From contig CM037835.1 in assembly GCA_021234535.1 (NCBI GenBank), forward strand, positions 930,001 through 994,000: 64,000 bases of DNA. Direction: 5' to 3'. Below the pieces are notes generated by a model. That model was not told the DNA's origin. It ran no database searches and worked only from the letters and a program-made list of their open reading frames with translations. Position 1 is the first letter of the stretch, and every line of letters begins with the position of its first letter. The translations under genes were made by a program, and so were the position numbers. Below are positions 51,259-64,000 of the stretch, one piece after another. This DNA comes from Stichopus chloronotus (Eukaryota; Echinodermata; Holothuroidea; Aspidochirotida; Stichopodidae).

Positions 51259-51432
51259 TATAAAAGAAACTGTAACGTAAAAATAGAAAGCCCTTTCCAC
51301 CGACATATTCTGCAGACGGTGACGTCACGGTGTAACAGGATTAGATAGAATTCATCCTGGCGAGACGACGCTTTCAGGCAAAAAAGAAAATGAAGGTCTG
51401 GGCTGCTAAATCAAGATAAAATTACCCCTAAG
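51259..51432 (+). promoter_or_regulatory. Possible TATA promoter with first exon
   Basis: TATAAAAG at 51259-51266 lies 86 bp downstream of a palindromic CRE (TGACGTCA, 51166-51173), with a second CRE at 51320-51327. About 165 bp after the TATA box is a consensus donor (TAAG|GTGAGTAA, GT at 51433). An ATG at 51390 opens only a 9-codon frame. This would fit a 5' untranslated first exon of a plus-strand gene. No confirmed downstream exon exists; a possible last exon lies at 52756-52818 (acceptor TATCCCCAG, 20 codons to TAA, AATAAA at about 52889). The call is inference from short motifs. Confidence 0.18.
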
Positions 51433-53740
51433 GTGAGTAACGAATGAAAAGGCTGCCGTTGAAAGAGGGGAGACTGTTCCACAAGCAGCATGTCGGTATA
51501 GATCTAGTTAACATAGGCCTAATAAGAATAAATAATAATGATAATTAGACAAGCGAAAGATGATAACTTGCCAACAGACGAGGATCTGCAACTTGACTTG
51601 GCTAGACAGACAGACTGACGAACATTAATACATTAATGGATGGAGGAAATTGATATTAATGTTAAAAAGAAAAACAAAAACGTTTAATATACACTCATTT
51701 CGAGTATGCATGCATACCGGATATTATACCTAGCTATTCCCACCACCAAAATCATAAAGCAACGAAATCCCTTCCAAGGTTCACTTTTGCAGTCACCGGA
51801 ATGTGACAACGGCAGAGGTATAACCTCAGCGATTTCAAGTTATAACATTCTAATTGCAATAATTTCACATAATGATGTATTCATTTCTCACATGTGACAC
51901 ATTGCGATGATATCTGCAGACGAATTGTGAATCACAGCAACATCGTTAAACATCTGACGGTAGAGACGAACAAGTATTGATGACGTCATGTAACTGATTT
52001 TATTTTTGTTTTCGAACCCAAGAAAGATCCCATGATTCATGTATGACATTCGAGCTCCAGTTAAAATTTGACTGAATGGTGGCTACCAAAAAGGCTGTTC
52101 ATGCTAAAGACCTCTGATAAAAGATTTAACTGCTGAAAAGCACTCTGTCAGTTACATAACTTTCTATACCCTTAGGCTACATAAAAATAATGGGTGTTTA
52201 TCGAACACATGAGGATGAGTGAAAATTATCTCGACAGTATCAACTCGACCCATTGAGTGAGTGATATGTCTATACCTATCAACTTTTTTCATCTAAACAA
52301 GATTTAAACCAATAACAATCAGTTTATGAGGTCAGGGATATTGATAACAAACTCTATCACTTTTATGACTTGGTGATGTATATCTTCCAATCTTCAACGT
52401 GTAACCCCTGATTCCATTAAATATACACCCTGTGTAATAAACCTGATCAACCTGTCAAAGAGGATTACATCTTTATATCTTTCCATCAGAGAGAATCTGG
52501 ATTGTTCTATAGATAATTGATGTTACAACAATGGAAACAAGATTCCCCAGATTGAGATACAATTTAATATTTGCTGTATACCAATACATGACGGTATAGC
52601 ATAAATATATATGTAAAGGATGGGTCTAATCTCGATGCTGATGACAGGGTCACATCCAACCACAACACCCTAACGCTGACCTTTTACAATTACTCCAAAC
52701 AATGAGTTTTGACGGCATTGAATCTTCCACCCCTTCACCTGTTAGTTTCTATCCCCAGGCCACCTCAAGTCTCAGTTGTACGGGGACCACGCGGGAGATT
52801 TATTCTCTTCTACCAATTCTAATTAAACGTCTCCACATAATTTTGTTGGATAATTAAAACCATACCTCTTTTGAACGATCCTATAATAAAATTCTAGATG
52901 ACCTCAAATCGAGACAAGTTAATTCATAGTCCAATCGAATAAACCGGATTTGAAAGGGAGTATAAGACGACTGATTATAAGGAAGAATGCTCTTCAGTAA
53001 AAGTAACGACTTCTTTGCTTCATCATCGGATGTCCTGTAAGGACAAAATATATCCTGGTATACTCAGGAGGGATCAGAAAAGATCAAACGAGATCTTCCT
53101 CCAACGGCTTAATCCTCTACAAGTAGAATATTGAGAAAGGTTAGAGTAAGGTGAAGAATCAATATCCAATGTATTTGCCACATTTGTATGTTGATTTGAA
53201 ACGACATCTGATCGAAACGCTAGACGGTGAATAGCATAAAAACAGATGTTACAAGAGAACAAGACCCTTGCAGGTGCATGCGTAACGGGGCAGGTGCATA
53301 AATACATAGTTATATTTATAAGAACAAGAAAACATACACACATATTTTGACATAAAGACACACCTTTCGAGCGTTTCTCCCTAGCCATCAATGAATTAAA
53401 TTTAGGCTAGTTGAACCAACAATACTGAAAGTCACATTACACCCAACAACCACGATGGACACGATTCTGTTGAAAATTTAATTTGACTTCATAATGTCTG
53501 GTAACGTCACTTTCTAAGCGCCCTCGTTCTTATAAAGCGGTTCCTTGGCAGCCAATACAGTGTCGGTATAAAACCTAAATTTGAGGAACGGTGTATTTGC
53601 CAAGTTGTTCTTTCAACAGAGTTTGTAAGAATATTAGTCGCCACAATGAGAACCCCAGGGCTTCCATCTCCTTTAAAGAGTAAACGTATCAGTTGAAAAA
53701 CGACATACCTCATGCCTTCCGTGACGTTGATGCCACTCAG

Positions 53741-53838
53741 AAAAGGAGCTAGTTTTATACTTTTAAATGGGACAACAAAAATTACTTTTGAAGTTCACCT
53801 CTCAGTGCGAGTGGTGACACCAGTATCAGTATTTGAGG
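53741..53838 (+). CDS. Candidate exon, unrecognised
   Basis: Between CCACTCAG and GAGG|GTATGT, one plus-strand frame is open for 32 codons with a beta-strand-like pattern (FILLNGTTKITFEVHLSVRV). The frame extends upstream to an ATG at 53712, so a first exon is also possible. It directly precedes a tRNA-like repeat. No family is recognised, and another frame upstream is also open. Confidence 0.17.
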
Positions 53839-53870
53839 GTATGTATCATATTGAGACTCAAAGAGATGTA

Positions 53871-53915
53871 GCGGTGGCCGGGTGGTTAGAGTATACGTCC
53901 TCGGTTTATATCCCA
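53871..53915 (+). repeat. tRNA-like promoter remnant, possible SINE head
   Basis: GCGGTGGCCGGGTGGTTAGAG resembles the A box and D arm of Leu/Ser-type tRNAs. GGTTTATATCCC, about 30 bp further on, resembles a degraded B box. No cloverleaf or full-length tRNA can be built, so this is at best the head of a decayed tRNA-derived SINE. Confidence 0.4.
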
Positions 53916-53977
53916 GTTGAACCATTTGCAAATTTTCCGAGGACTGAAAAACTTGTCAAAAAGGTCAAAGGGTCAAA

Positions 53978-54350
53978 AGATATTGTGTCTAAGTTTTCAC
54001 AGTTTGACCTCTGTTGAACCCAAATGATCTATGACCTCCACCAAAACAATAGGCTTCTTCTACTGAATGTGATACACCTACATACTAAACATAAAAACTA
54101 TCATCCCTTCTTGAGATATCCTGTTTACAAGATTTTTACAGTTTGACCCCTGTTGACCCCAAATGAGCTTTGGCCTCCACCAAGTCTCCACTTTTTCTCC
54201 TTCATGTGATACACCTACAAACCAAATATGAGAACTGTCCAAGCTTCTCTTCTTGAGATATCCTGTTTAAATTGTAGGTCATAACACATATACACACACA
54301 CATACCATACGTATGCATGGTTGCAAAGTCACGATTATCATGGAGACGAA
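53978..54350. repeat. DR1-type dispersed repeat, copy D (headless)
   Basis: About two monomers are present, with boundaries CTTCTTGAGATATCCTG near 54109 and 54249, and diverged cores AATGATCTATGACCTCC and AATGAGCTTTGGCCTCC. The tail carries (CA)n and GATTATCATGGAGACGAAAAA. The head seen in copies B, C and E is absent. An AGGTCAAAGGGTCA element lies just upstream at about 53964-53977. Confidence 0.8.
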
Positions 54351-55704
54351 AAATAGACGAACTGGACACACTTGAAGCTCTGGTTTACAGTACTTGGCAG
54401 GCTACGAAACGTAAGAGCAATCCAATATGAACAAATAATATGAAGTTTGATGGTGTTTTATGGTGAAATTTGTACCATAGAGTAAAGTATATAATAGATA
54501 AACTTTTAAACTGTTCTAGATGTTGATTTCTGGGTTTCTTGTCACTGGCATTCACCGCGAACAACTGCACGCCAGTACACAACAGCAAAATCCACTGTGC
54601 CTTTCAATTTGTATCTCGCTCTATGACGGAGGTCAGTCAATAGACGCTACAAATCAGCCGTTTTGTCTCAATAGCATCTTCCGAAGACGGTAACACTAAT
54701 TGTACTTCAAAGGCCACCCGTTCCTTCATGGTGGCATCTTTTTCATAGAGTGTCATTGGTAAATTGCGTCCTATAGGTCATAATCATTCTTTGAATACAA
54801 ATTTATCACACCAGAGAAAATCTAACAGGACCACCATAAATTAAACTATCGGGATTATCTCCTTAATTTTCTTCAAACCTCTATGCCTAGACACCCTGAA
54901 CCACAGACGTCTCGTCACATTGTTTAAAAGAGTGTCACATCGTAACTAACGACGCACCTGTGAAACCTGCATGGAATTGTGTGATGTTTTAACACATGTC
55001 ACGTAATATCGTTATCAAGCACGTCACTTCACATTAAATGATACGGTAGCTGCATGTCATTTTATATCCAAACATGCAGCCAGACTGTAATTGCATTGAA
55101 AAGGTGGTTGCCGATAAAACTGAATACCACAAATTTCAGTTCATACCGTCCAATTCAAACAGCCACAGTGGTGCACACATTGGTATAAGTCGGTTGTTCC
55201 TAATTGTTACCACTATACAGCACGTCACACCTCATCGATAACACATTGCATCTCAATGGATCACCAAAGAAAAACAGATCTGACATTTTGATCAAGTCGG
55301 GTTATTGGGTCGTTCTTGTTACAGCCTGCTTTATTGTGGGATAAACAAAACTGCAAACAATTAAGGTGTCACAAAACAAACAGTCTCAGGTAGTGATGGA
55401 AGACGTTGATAGTGGATGAAGTACATGCTTTAAGTGGCATCCTGCCTGCAAAATCTGACAAGTCTAAGAGCTGTGTGGAGATCAAGTAAAACTCGCCCAC
55501 AGAAAGCAAATAGATGTAGCAAGTTGCTGATAAGATACCTATATTCATGCATTGTTGTAACACTGTCGGCGTACCTGTGACAGGTAAAAGGAAACAAAAT
55601 AAACCCAGAAAGGATAGAATAATCGATCAGTCAAATGTAGGAGTAGCTATATCCTAACTCAGTGTCAACTGAATCCGTCACAGGTGTCACTGTAGCGTTC
55701 AAAG

Positions 55705-57241
<1,537 letters not shown>

Positions 57242-57264
57242 CATATATATATATATATATATAT
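57242..57264. repeat. Short (AT)n tract at the 5' break of the PLE
   Basis: About 11 AT units sit directly at the truncation point of the Penelope-like element, mirroring the long (AT)n at its other end. Confidence 0.9.
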
Positions 57265-60200
57265 TGCAGACAGCCTTCACAACTGCTGATCGACGGGAGG
57301 CGCGACGGCTTCACAGCAAGTGTTCAAGACCACGTAATCGGTCAGGTCAAAGGTTCTGTAACCTGGCCATTCTTTGCTTGATTCATCTGTAGAGTAGTTG
57401 ACGATTCTCGCATTAATACGATGCAGTCTGTAAATTAGTTTAACAAACTGTTACCGCAACTTATATTGTTGTTTCTGCGTCATTACTACGTACGTATAAG
57501 GTCATGCTCTCAATAGTGAAGAAAGATAAAGCTACGAATATTGTAGCGAAGTAAAAACTCCTCATTTCTGCACTAGTGTCTTAGAGAGAGGAAATTTGAA
57601 TGAACGGGTAGTCTGCAGTTTCAAGCTTCTTATATGTTTTATAAAAAAACAAAACCACTCGGTTTATTATCATTATATCATCAACATCATGATCATCAAC
57701 ATTATATCATTATTATTGCAGATAGTATGGTGAGTGTGTAGGCAGCCACAGAAACCTTTAAATCCCCTCCACATCGTACCAAACCAGTGTTTCCAGACAA
57801 TCGTTGAGGACTGTCTCAACGACAAGAGCGAACTCTTACTACCCCCTCTTCTCCACTCCATTTCCTCCATAACATACCTGATGAGTGATGTATCAACAAT
57901 GACAAAAAACCTCAAAATCACCTACCCACACTGACTTCAAATTCACAATTCAGTGGCTGTGGACAATCTGATGAGTATCCTCTCTTCATTGCTGATAATC
58001 TAAAAAGTGTCTCAACCCTCACAGAACAACCCCACCCCATCCCCACAGCACCACTTATCATTATTCATTGATTCCATACAACTCGATGACTTTAAGTGTC
58101 AGGTAAATTACGTCCTACAACCATATAGTGTATAGAGTGTTTACCTGGTCAATAAAACACGATTGAAGACACCACGTAATCACTGTTGACGCGGTGCACA
58201 TCTAAGGGTTATATTAAACATGTCACGTTTGTTTCACACGGTACCGTCATAACACAAAACTGATGTAAATATCATCTTAAATTCATTATCTTCGATTTTA
58301 TCATACCATCGGAGTCAATTGCCGACCCACGTTCAACCTGCTGGTGTTTTTTTTTTTTTTTTAATCGAATGGCGGTTATTGCAAGGGTACTATATACACT
58401 GGAAGTGGATTATAACACGTGATTCCATTACTACATTAAACATCATAGTGACATAAACACATGGTCAAGGAGAATATAAGGTTAATAGCGGAATCAGGAA
58501 ATCGTCCAACTTAATATTGTGTATGGTGCTTTAATCTAATCTTTACAGGAAACTCAAGCGATTCAATGAAATTCGTGCCGTAGGTAATCCACTGTCTCGT
58601 TTGTTATCATGCACCTATCGTGTTAGTGTCACGAGGTTTATAGTCGCCATACAAACTCAATAGAAATCTTCAATGACCTTTAATGACATGCTATACGCGA
58701 TTGGCACCTGGTCAGTTGCAGAAAAGGGGTAATAAGTCTCAACTACAGTATTTAGGATCATTTTAAGGGATATGTAAGTTAATGCACGAACCATGAATGA
58801 TGGAAGTTTGGAGCACTTCTACCGAAGTCACAATAATAATGTCAGGCACTATTGACAACAGTCACGTGTCAAGATGAGATACCAACTGGATGAGACAGTT
58901 TAAAACACAGAAATATTCAGGCCATCACGGCAAACTGCATGATGGTCATAAACTGTAAGGTGTTGGTTGATAAACTGCAGTGTGGTGTTAGCAGGGCAGA
59001 GGGTTGGCACCATGGAAAGCATATGTTGAAAGCAGCATGGATTAATCTTTGTAAGTCAGTTCTATATATATTTATACAAAATGTTTCAAACATGTGATAA
59101 TAATTTAAGCACAAATCAGATTTAATTTCTTAACTTTTCGAGAAATAATTCATCACAAGGTAATATTTAATGTGGAGATGTATGACAGAGCAATAACTTG
59201 CAACACAACTTACTGATATTATTCTAACAGATGAAACATTGTGACGATACATTTCTGCTGAGTCATAGATAACTTATTTTGTACGCACCAGTTTTGACAA
59301 AAAAAAGGAAAGAAAAAATAACTACCTTTGTTCAATTACAGGCATGTGCTAGCACAATGTCTACACCAGATAGGACAAATGTTGTAGCGGCAGTGTGAAG
59401 TTATAAGACAGTTGCCTTTGTAATCCTGTGTTAATCAGTGACGGTAGTAACATTTATAACTATAGGCCTATACTATCGATCTCCATTCTCCTCCTCGATA
59501 AGAGATTTCTGTGGTATCTGAAGAGATATTTCACGTTAAACATCGGGTGCTATAACTAGTCTCGCATGTAACATTTTCTACGTTGTCTTCGATTTGCGAG
59601 CAAAATGTGATCTTCCAGATACTACGGAAAGACTTCATTTTTGCCATCACCTCAAATCACGCCAATATCGATTAGATGGCCCTTTCGGCGTTCCATATTT
59701 AATACAAGAGTGACTGTACTAAGCACTTACGTACTTTCAATTTGTGAATGGTTTTGGGGAAAACTTTCCTTTCTCTCCGGCAGTTATTTTTCTCGGGGAG
59801 TATAATGGTTAAATACCTCAATGGGGCATTCATCAATTCAATTCCAATGAAAACATACCTAGTGAGAGTTGTATATATGTAGGCCTATTCCTGTCGTACA
59901 ATAGATTGAGGAAAATCAAATCAAATCGTACAAATTGTAATTTGTCAAGATGTTGAAGAGACAAAATACTGTCTCTCTAGAAATTGAAAAAAATACTACA
60001 ACAAAGCTGAAAAAGTATTTAATCGTGTTGGCTTACATTGGGAATGGTGACTCACTATACTCATAGCAGTAACATGAATATTTCGTATAGTCTCATACCG
60101 CTCAACAGTATTGAGAGGATATAGGTCTATGCAAACATGGGAACCTTTTGACGCCTGAAGTCGTTCAGTGATCGACAAATGTACACCAAGCAATAAGCCT

Positions 60201-60664
60201 GATTTATCATCGAATCTACCAAATTTTCGTTACCTTGTGATCAAAAGATCAGAATTCCTTCAGAATGATTTAACTATACATCCCAATGTCTGTCGGCGCC
60301 ACACACTCTCATGCTTTTCTTTAGCTTAACTTAAGCTGTTAACCATTTGCCGAAAACCCCACCAGTTCAATGTCCTATTGTGTAATTGACCTAGTATACT
60401 GCCTATACCGCATGTAGATTATAAAGCCTACATTGAAGCCTACAGTGCGTTGAAACCAATTTGGAACCATTTTCATCTCAGTACTGTCCCAGATCGATGG
60501 ATGCGAATGAGTTTGATGAATTTGACGGCACTTGCTAGTATCAACTGAAAACATCTGTTTTTCAAATGTTACCACATTGTTGTTCTAGCGATACATAGGG
60601 GTAGGTTACATATATTCACACGCTAATTATAGCTGAATCGTTGTGTTCCATTTACAACACAGGC
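57265..60664. other. Sequence without recognisable genes
   Basis: AT-rich, with a T-run near 58347-58362. A 66-codon plus-strand frame at 57734-57934 (TIVEDCLNDKSELLLPPLLHS) is weakly protein-like but has no known domain. Nothing else could be supported. Confidence 0.45.
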
Positions 60665-60911
60665 GCGGATCCAGAAAGCGGCGTACCCGACTCACGTCCC
60701 CACCACCCCCCACCGTTCGATGACCAACGATTATTTTTTACCAAATTGAGTACATAAATATGGAGGATATGCTTCCAAAATGCTGGGAAATCGCATCTAA
60801 CTAGGCGAATCGAGAATTCCAATTTTCTTAGGGGAGGACCCTAAGTCGCCCCGCTGTAGCTTCGAAACCTTACGGTGCGTGTGTCCCCCTTTCTCAAAGT
60901 CCTGGATCCGC
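60665..60911. mobile_element. 247 bp MITE with GCGGATCCAG ends
   Basis: It starts GCGGATCCAG and ends CTGGATCCGC, perfect 10 bp terminal inverted repeats, around a GC-richer interior with short C runs. A target duplication could not be fixed. It is non-coding and of unassigned superfamily. Confidence 0.75.
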
Positions 60912-63900
60912 TGATGAAATTATGCATTTGGTATCAGTCAACTCATTTAACGATGATGTACCTGATCAAACCAATATTGTTTGTATATCAGAAGAATATG
61001 ATAGGCACTTTTTAAGTTCTATTTCTGGTGACAAACCGACCTTTCATTCTTTGTCCGATGTACGGCTACTGTACTTCATTCCTTATAAACTTTTTAGTTC
61101 ATACAAAAGATACTCTTCCCCCCTCTTCCATGACCAAAGAGCATATGGTATAGGCCTAACCATTTTTACCCCATGGAGATATCACACCTATAGTATTCAT
61201 ACAAAAAAGAACCTCACTTTTGTCACGTGAAAGACTATAGAGTTGGTTCAGACCGTGACAGTGCCACAAATGTAAATTAACCGGGACCGAGACTATGTAA
61301 GTATGTATACGTTTAGAAAATACACCCAAACACAAACAGTAAACCAGTCTAGAGCCTGGTAAGACCTGCATGGCTAGCTATACGCCACTTCTAAAGATCC
61401 TCGACAGTCTGCTTCTTCAATCCTACCCCCTCCAACCCACAACCCCCCCTTCCCCTTCACATAACAGAATCAAGTTTGTCAGTAGACGTGCTTCACATAG
61501 TTTTCATTCTCTCTCGACGAATATGTTCCTTGTACCTCCACCACCATCTTGCCAACCGATAGGCGTGGGACAAACTTTAAGAGAACTCCAGGGGCACATC
61601 TCTGAGCAAATCTTTACCATAACTGGAAATATCAGCGTCTGCATCATCATGACGGTTCATAAACTTCAAACGATCGCTGAACTTTTGACCCATGAACAAG
61701 ATTGGAATATGTGATCAATATTTTGCAACATGTGGCAACGACACAGGATACTGTGTTACAGTAAGAGAAATGTGCTGAAGCAAGGTTATTTTTATAATAT
61801 GAAACCTAATGCGTCCGGTTTCAAAATATAGGCGAAACTATCGCTATACGTGCCGGTATGTCTTCGTCGGGACACAATTTCAGGAATGTTGGTGTCCCTT
61901 CAGGTTTTATGTAAGTCATGCAAAGTATTTCTGGAGGTATGATAGCATGAATGATGAAGTCAGACTTATAATCTGCGAGAAGCGCAGGCTTACACCCTTT
62001 TCGTGAATAAATCATTCACGTGTTTGAATTAGGTCACTACTTTTGAAGGTGTATTCAAAGTGCTTTTATTCTTTCAACCGATGCGTTTTGTGATGGTTAT
62101 CTCATCACATTCTTTTTTGGTAAGGAGACCAATTTTAGGCCAAATTCCGCCTGAATAAGAATGAGAAGACGAACTATCGATTCCAGATTTAAGATTCTAA
62201 TTCTATGTAATCTCAAAAAACAACTGAATAATGATCGGTTTATAAAACCAGCTAAAGTGGAGACCATTGAAGTGTATTCCTATGTGACTGTTCCCTCAGG
62301 CGATACACTTTCATTAAATTCAGCGTAGAGATACAAACATCCAGGATTCCTCGAATTTCAGACAAGTTTCACTTATGTACTGTGTTTAGTGAACTGAAAT
62401 ACACACAACACATCTTCTCAACAACAAAATGCAAGCATTTGCTTAAAATGGGCCCAACTCTTGAGACATGCCCGTAGACACCCACGCATGGTAATCGGTC
62501 CAAGCGCCATTCCGCCATCGGTAGCCTTCTTTCCGCCATAACATTTCGAGCCGTTCCGCCCTGGTAGAAAGACTGGAAACCCAAGGGTACAAATAAAAAT
62601 GTATGCTGGACAGTTATTGTCATTGGCGATGTTTGAATGTTGGTATAAGTAAATTTTGCAATAGACTTTAGAAATACGCCCAAGAAAAGGGCGAACACAC
62701 CTCTGATTTCCACAGGAAACCCTGACCCTAATCACGATTACTGAGTGGCTAAAATCGCGTTTGTGCCAATAGTTATGTTCTATTTGCACGAATGGCGGAA
62801 ATATGGCGTAAAGACGCTAGATATACTGTGACTTAGGTTCATCCAATCCAATCTGTTGCATTCAATCACTTGGAGCACCGATCAACGATGTACTAGTCTG
62901 AGTCCAACAAACCTTCAAAACTCAATTCAGCCCGGAGATTTGACAAGTCTGGTAATTCCAACCAGTTATATCTTACATTTCACAAAAAAAGCCATTCCGC
63001 CATAGCAATAGTACTATACAGTCATGGCGGCAAGGGTTTTCTAACGAACGCATTTTCTATGGTGGAAATTACCCATGACGGAAAGACACCGAGCACCCCC
63101 CCCCCCCTCTACGTGTAGCTGACACCTTTAGTGCTTCATATTTCCCATTGAGTTGCAGCTGTCAATCCATTAATATGCATATTTCGAATCCCTTTCAAAC
63201 ATGTGTGTAATATGAAATCTTATTAATAAGCATAACCGTGTGAAACATTTAATTAGAATAATTAGAAGACTATTTGCATCTTATGCGATCATAGACTCAA
63301 TATATGACGTCATAGAGGTGACAAGAGAGGGGAGATATATCATTTCCCTGTTTGCATGATGAATGCATCTTCTATAATCCTTTCAACCTCTTCCCGTTAT
63401 CTTGTGAATATGACATGAACACAAAACCAACAACACTGAGGCTACGACAAGGAACGGAAGTAATAGTGTTGCATTATAGACTAGAAGGGGTGTAGTATAT
63501 TTGTTTTTGTCATATTGTAGTCACTCAGTCACGTTAAAATGCAGGTGTCGTCACCAATGCATGCCAATCACAGCTGCTAAAGGAAATCAAGGTTACATCT
63601 AAATTGACCCTTCCTGGTTAGATGTGATTGGTCAACCTAGAGTAATCGTTACTTGTAACTGGTCAGTGACTTCCCTCCTTATTAAAAGGTGACAAAGCTG
63701 ATTGACTTAGTGAAGTTATGGGAAAATGGTGAAGAAAGGTGAAGGCTTGAAAAACTATACAGAATTAAATTTCGTGTGAATCTATGACATTCACGAAAAG
63801 TTGCTGGTATACTTCTTGCGCCATACCCGATAGCCTACTATCCTAGTCGAAGTATAATAATATCTTTATTCTATTTTTAGACTGAAATCATCTCAACAAA

Positions 63901-64000
63901 CTATTACATATTTCGGTGTAAACATTTGAAATTTCTTTCCATTTGCCATATAACCGAGTTCAATCATTCAGCAGGCAAAAGACCATTAAAGGTTATCTTA
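60912..64000. other. Right-edge sequence, no gene recognised
   Basis: Plus-strand frames at 60922-61230 and 61370-61714, and overlapping minus-strand frames at 62369-62789, have no recognisable domain. The latter overlap a cluster of ATGGCGGAA motifs (62.5-63.1 kb). A 12-base poly-C run lies at 63096-63107 and a CRE palindrome at 63305-63312. Confidence 0.45.

Noticed and set aside
62369..62789. Two overlapping 114- and 123-codon minus-strand frames
   Set aside because: The same DNA is open in two frames with no domain. It overlaps the repeated ATGGCGGAA motifs.

Overview
This 64 kb window is AT-rich, repeat-dense and intron-dominated, and looks like nuclear DNA of an invertebrate animal. 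No long open reading frames, operons or ribosome binding sites are present. Short exons sit between multi-kilobase introns and show consensus GT/AG splice sites. Non-autonomous DNA transposons, tandem repeats, long microsatellites and a Penelope-like retroelement fill most of the rest. Extracellular-matrix domains (thrombospondin type 1 and thrombospondin N-terminal/laminin-G-like) confirm an animal. The repeat style and the strong excess of the palindrome TAGGCCTA remind me of marine deuterostomes such as echinoderms, but that assignment is an inference.

Left part (1-15.9 kb): one confident gene runs on the minus strand and leaves the window on the left. Three exons are clear: a thrombospondin type 1 repeat (15722-15874), the main thrombospondin N-terminal (TSPN) exon (2770-3302) and the short exon that closes TSPN (2243-2317). 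Splice phases let the three join directly. The 12.4 kb intron between the first two holds a hAT-type MITE, a TTAA-flanked MITE inserted into another repeat, a CCGTAGCC-ended MITE and a large array of palindromic ATTAAATCGATTTAAT units.

Middle part (15.9-45.1 kb): mostly intergenic or intronic. Three small minus-strand candidate exons lie at 22.5, 23.1 and 25.2 kb. A more convincing unrecognised minus-strand exon lies at 40921-41103, bracketed by a 65 bp direct duplication. Repeats include a 722 bp TA-flanked inverted-repeat element and copies of a ~140 bp-monomer family whose monomers carry a perfect nuclear-receptor DR1 motif.

Right part (45.1-64 kb): a possible TATA/CRE promoter and first exon at 51.2-51.4 kb, more copies of the DR1 repeat family, a 143 bp (AT)n tract next to a truncated Penelope-like element with a GIY-YIG endonuclease domain, a CGGATCCAG-ended MITE, and a cluster of ATGGCGGAA motifs near 62.5-63.1 kb. 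I recognise no complete protein-coding gene here and no tRNA, rRNA or CRISPR array anywhere.
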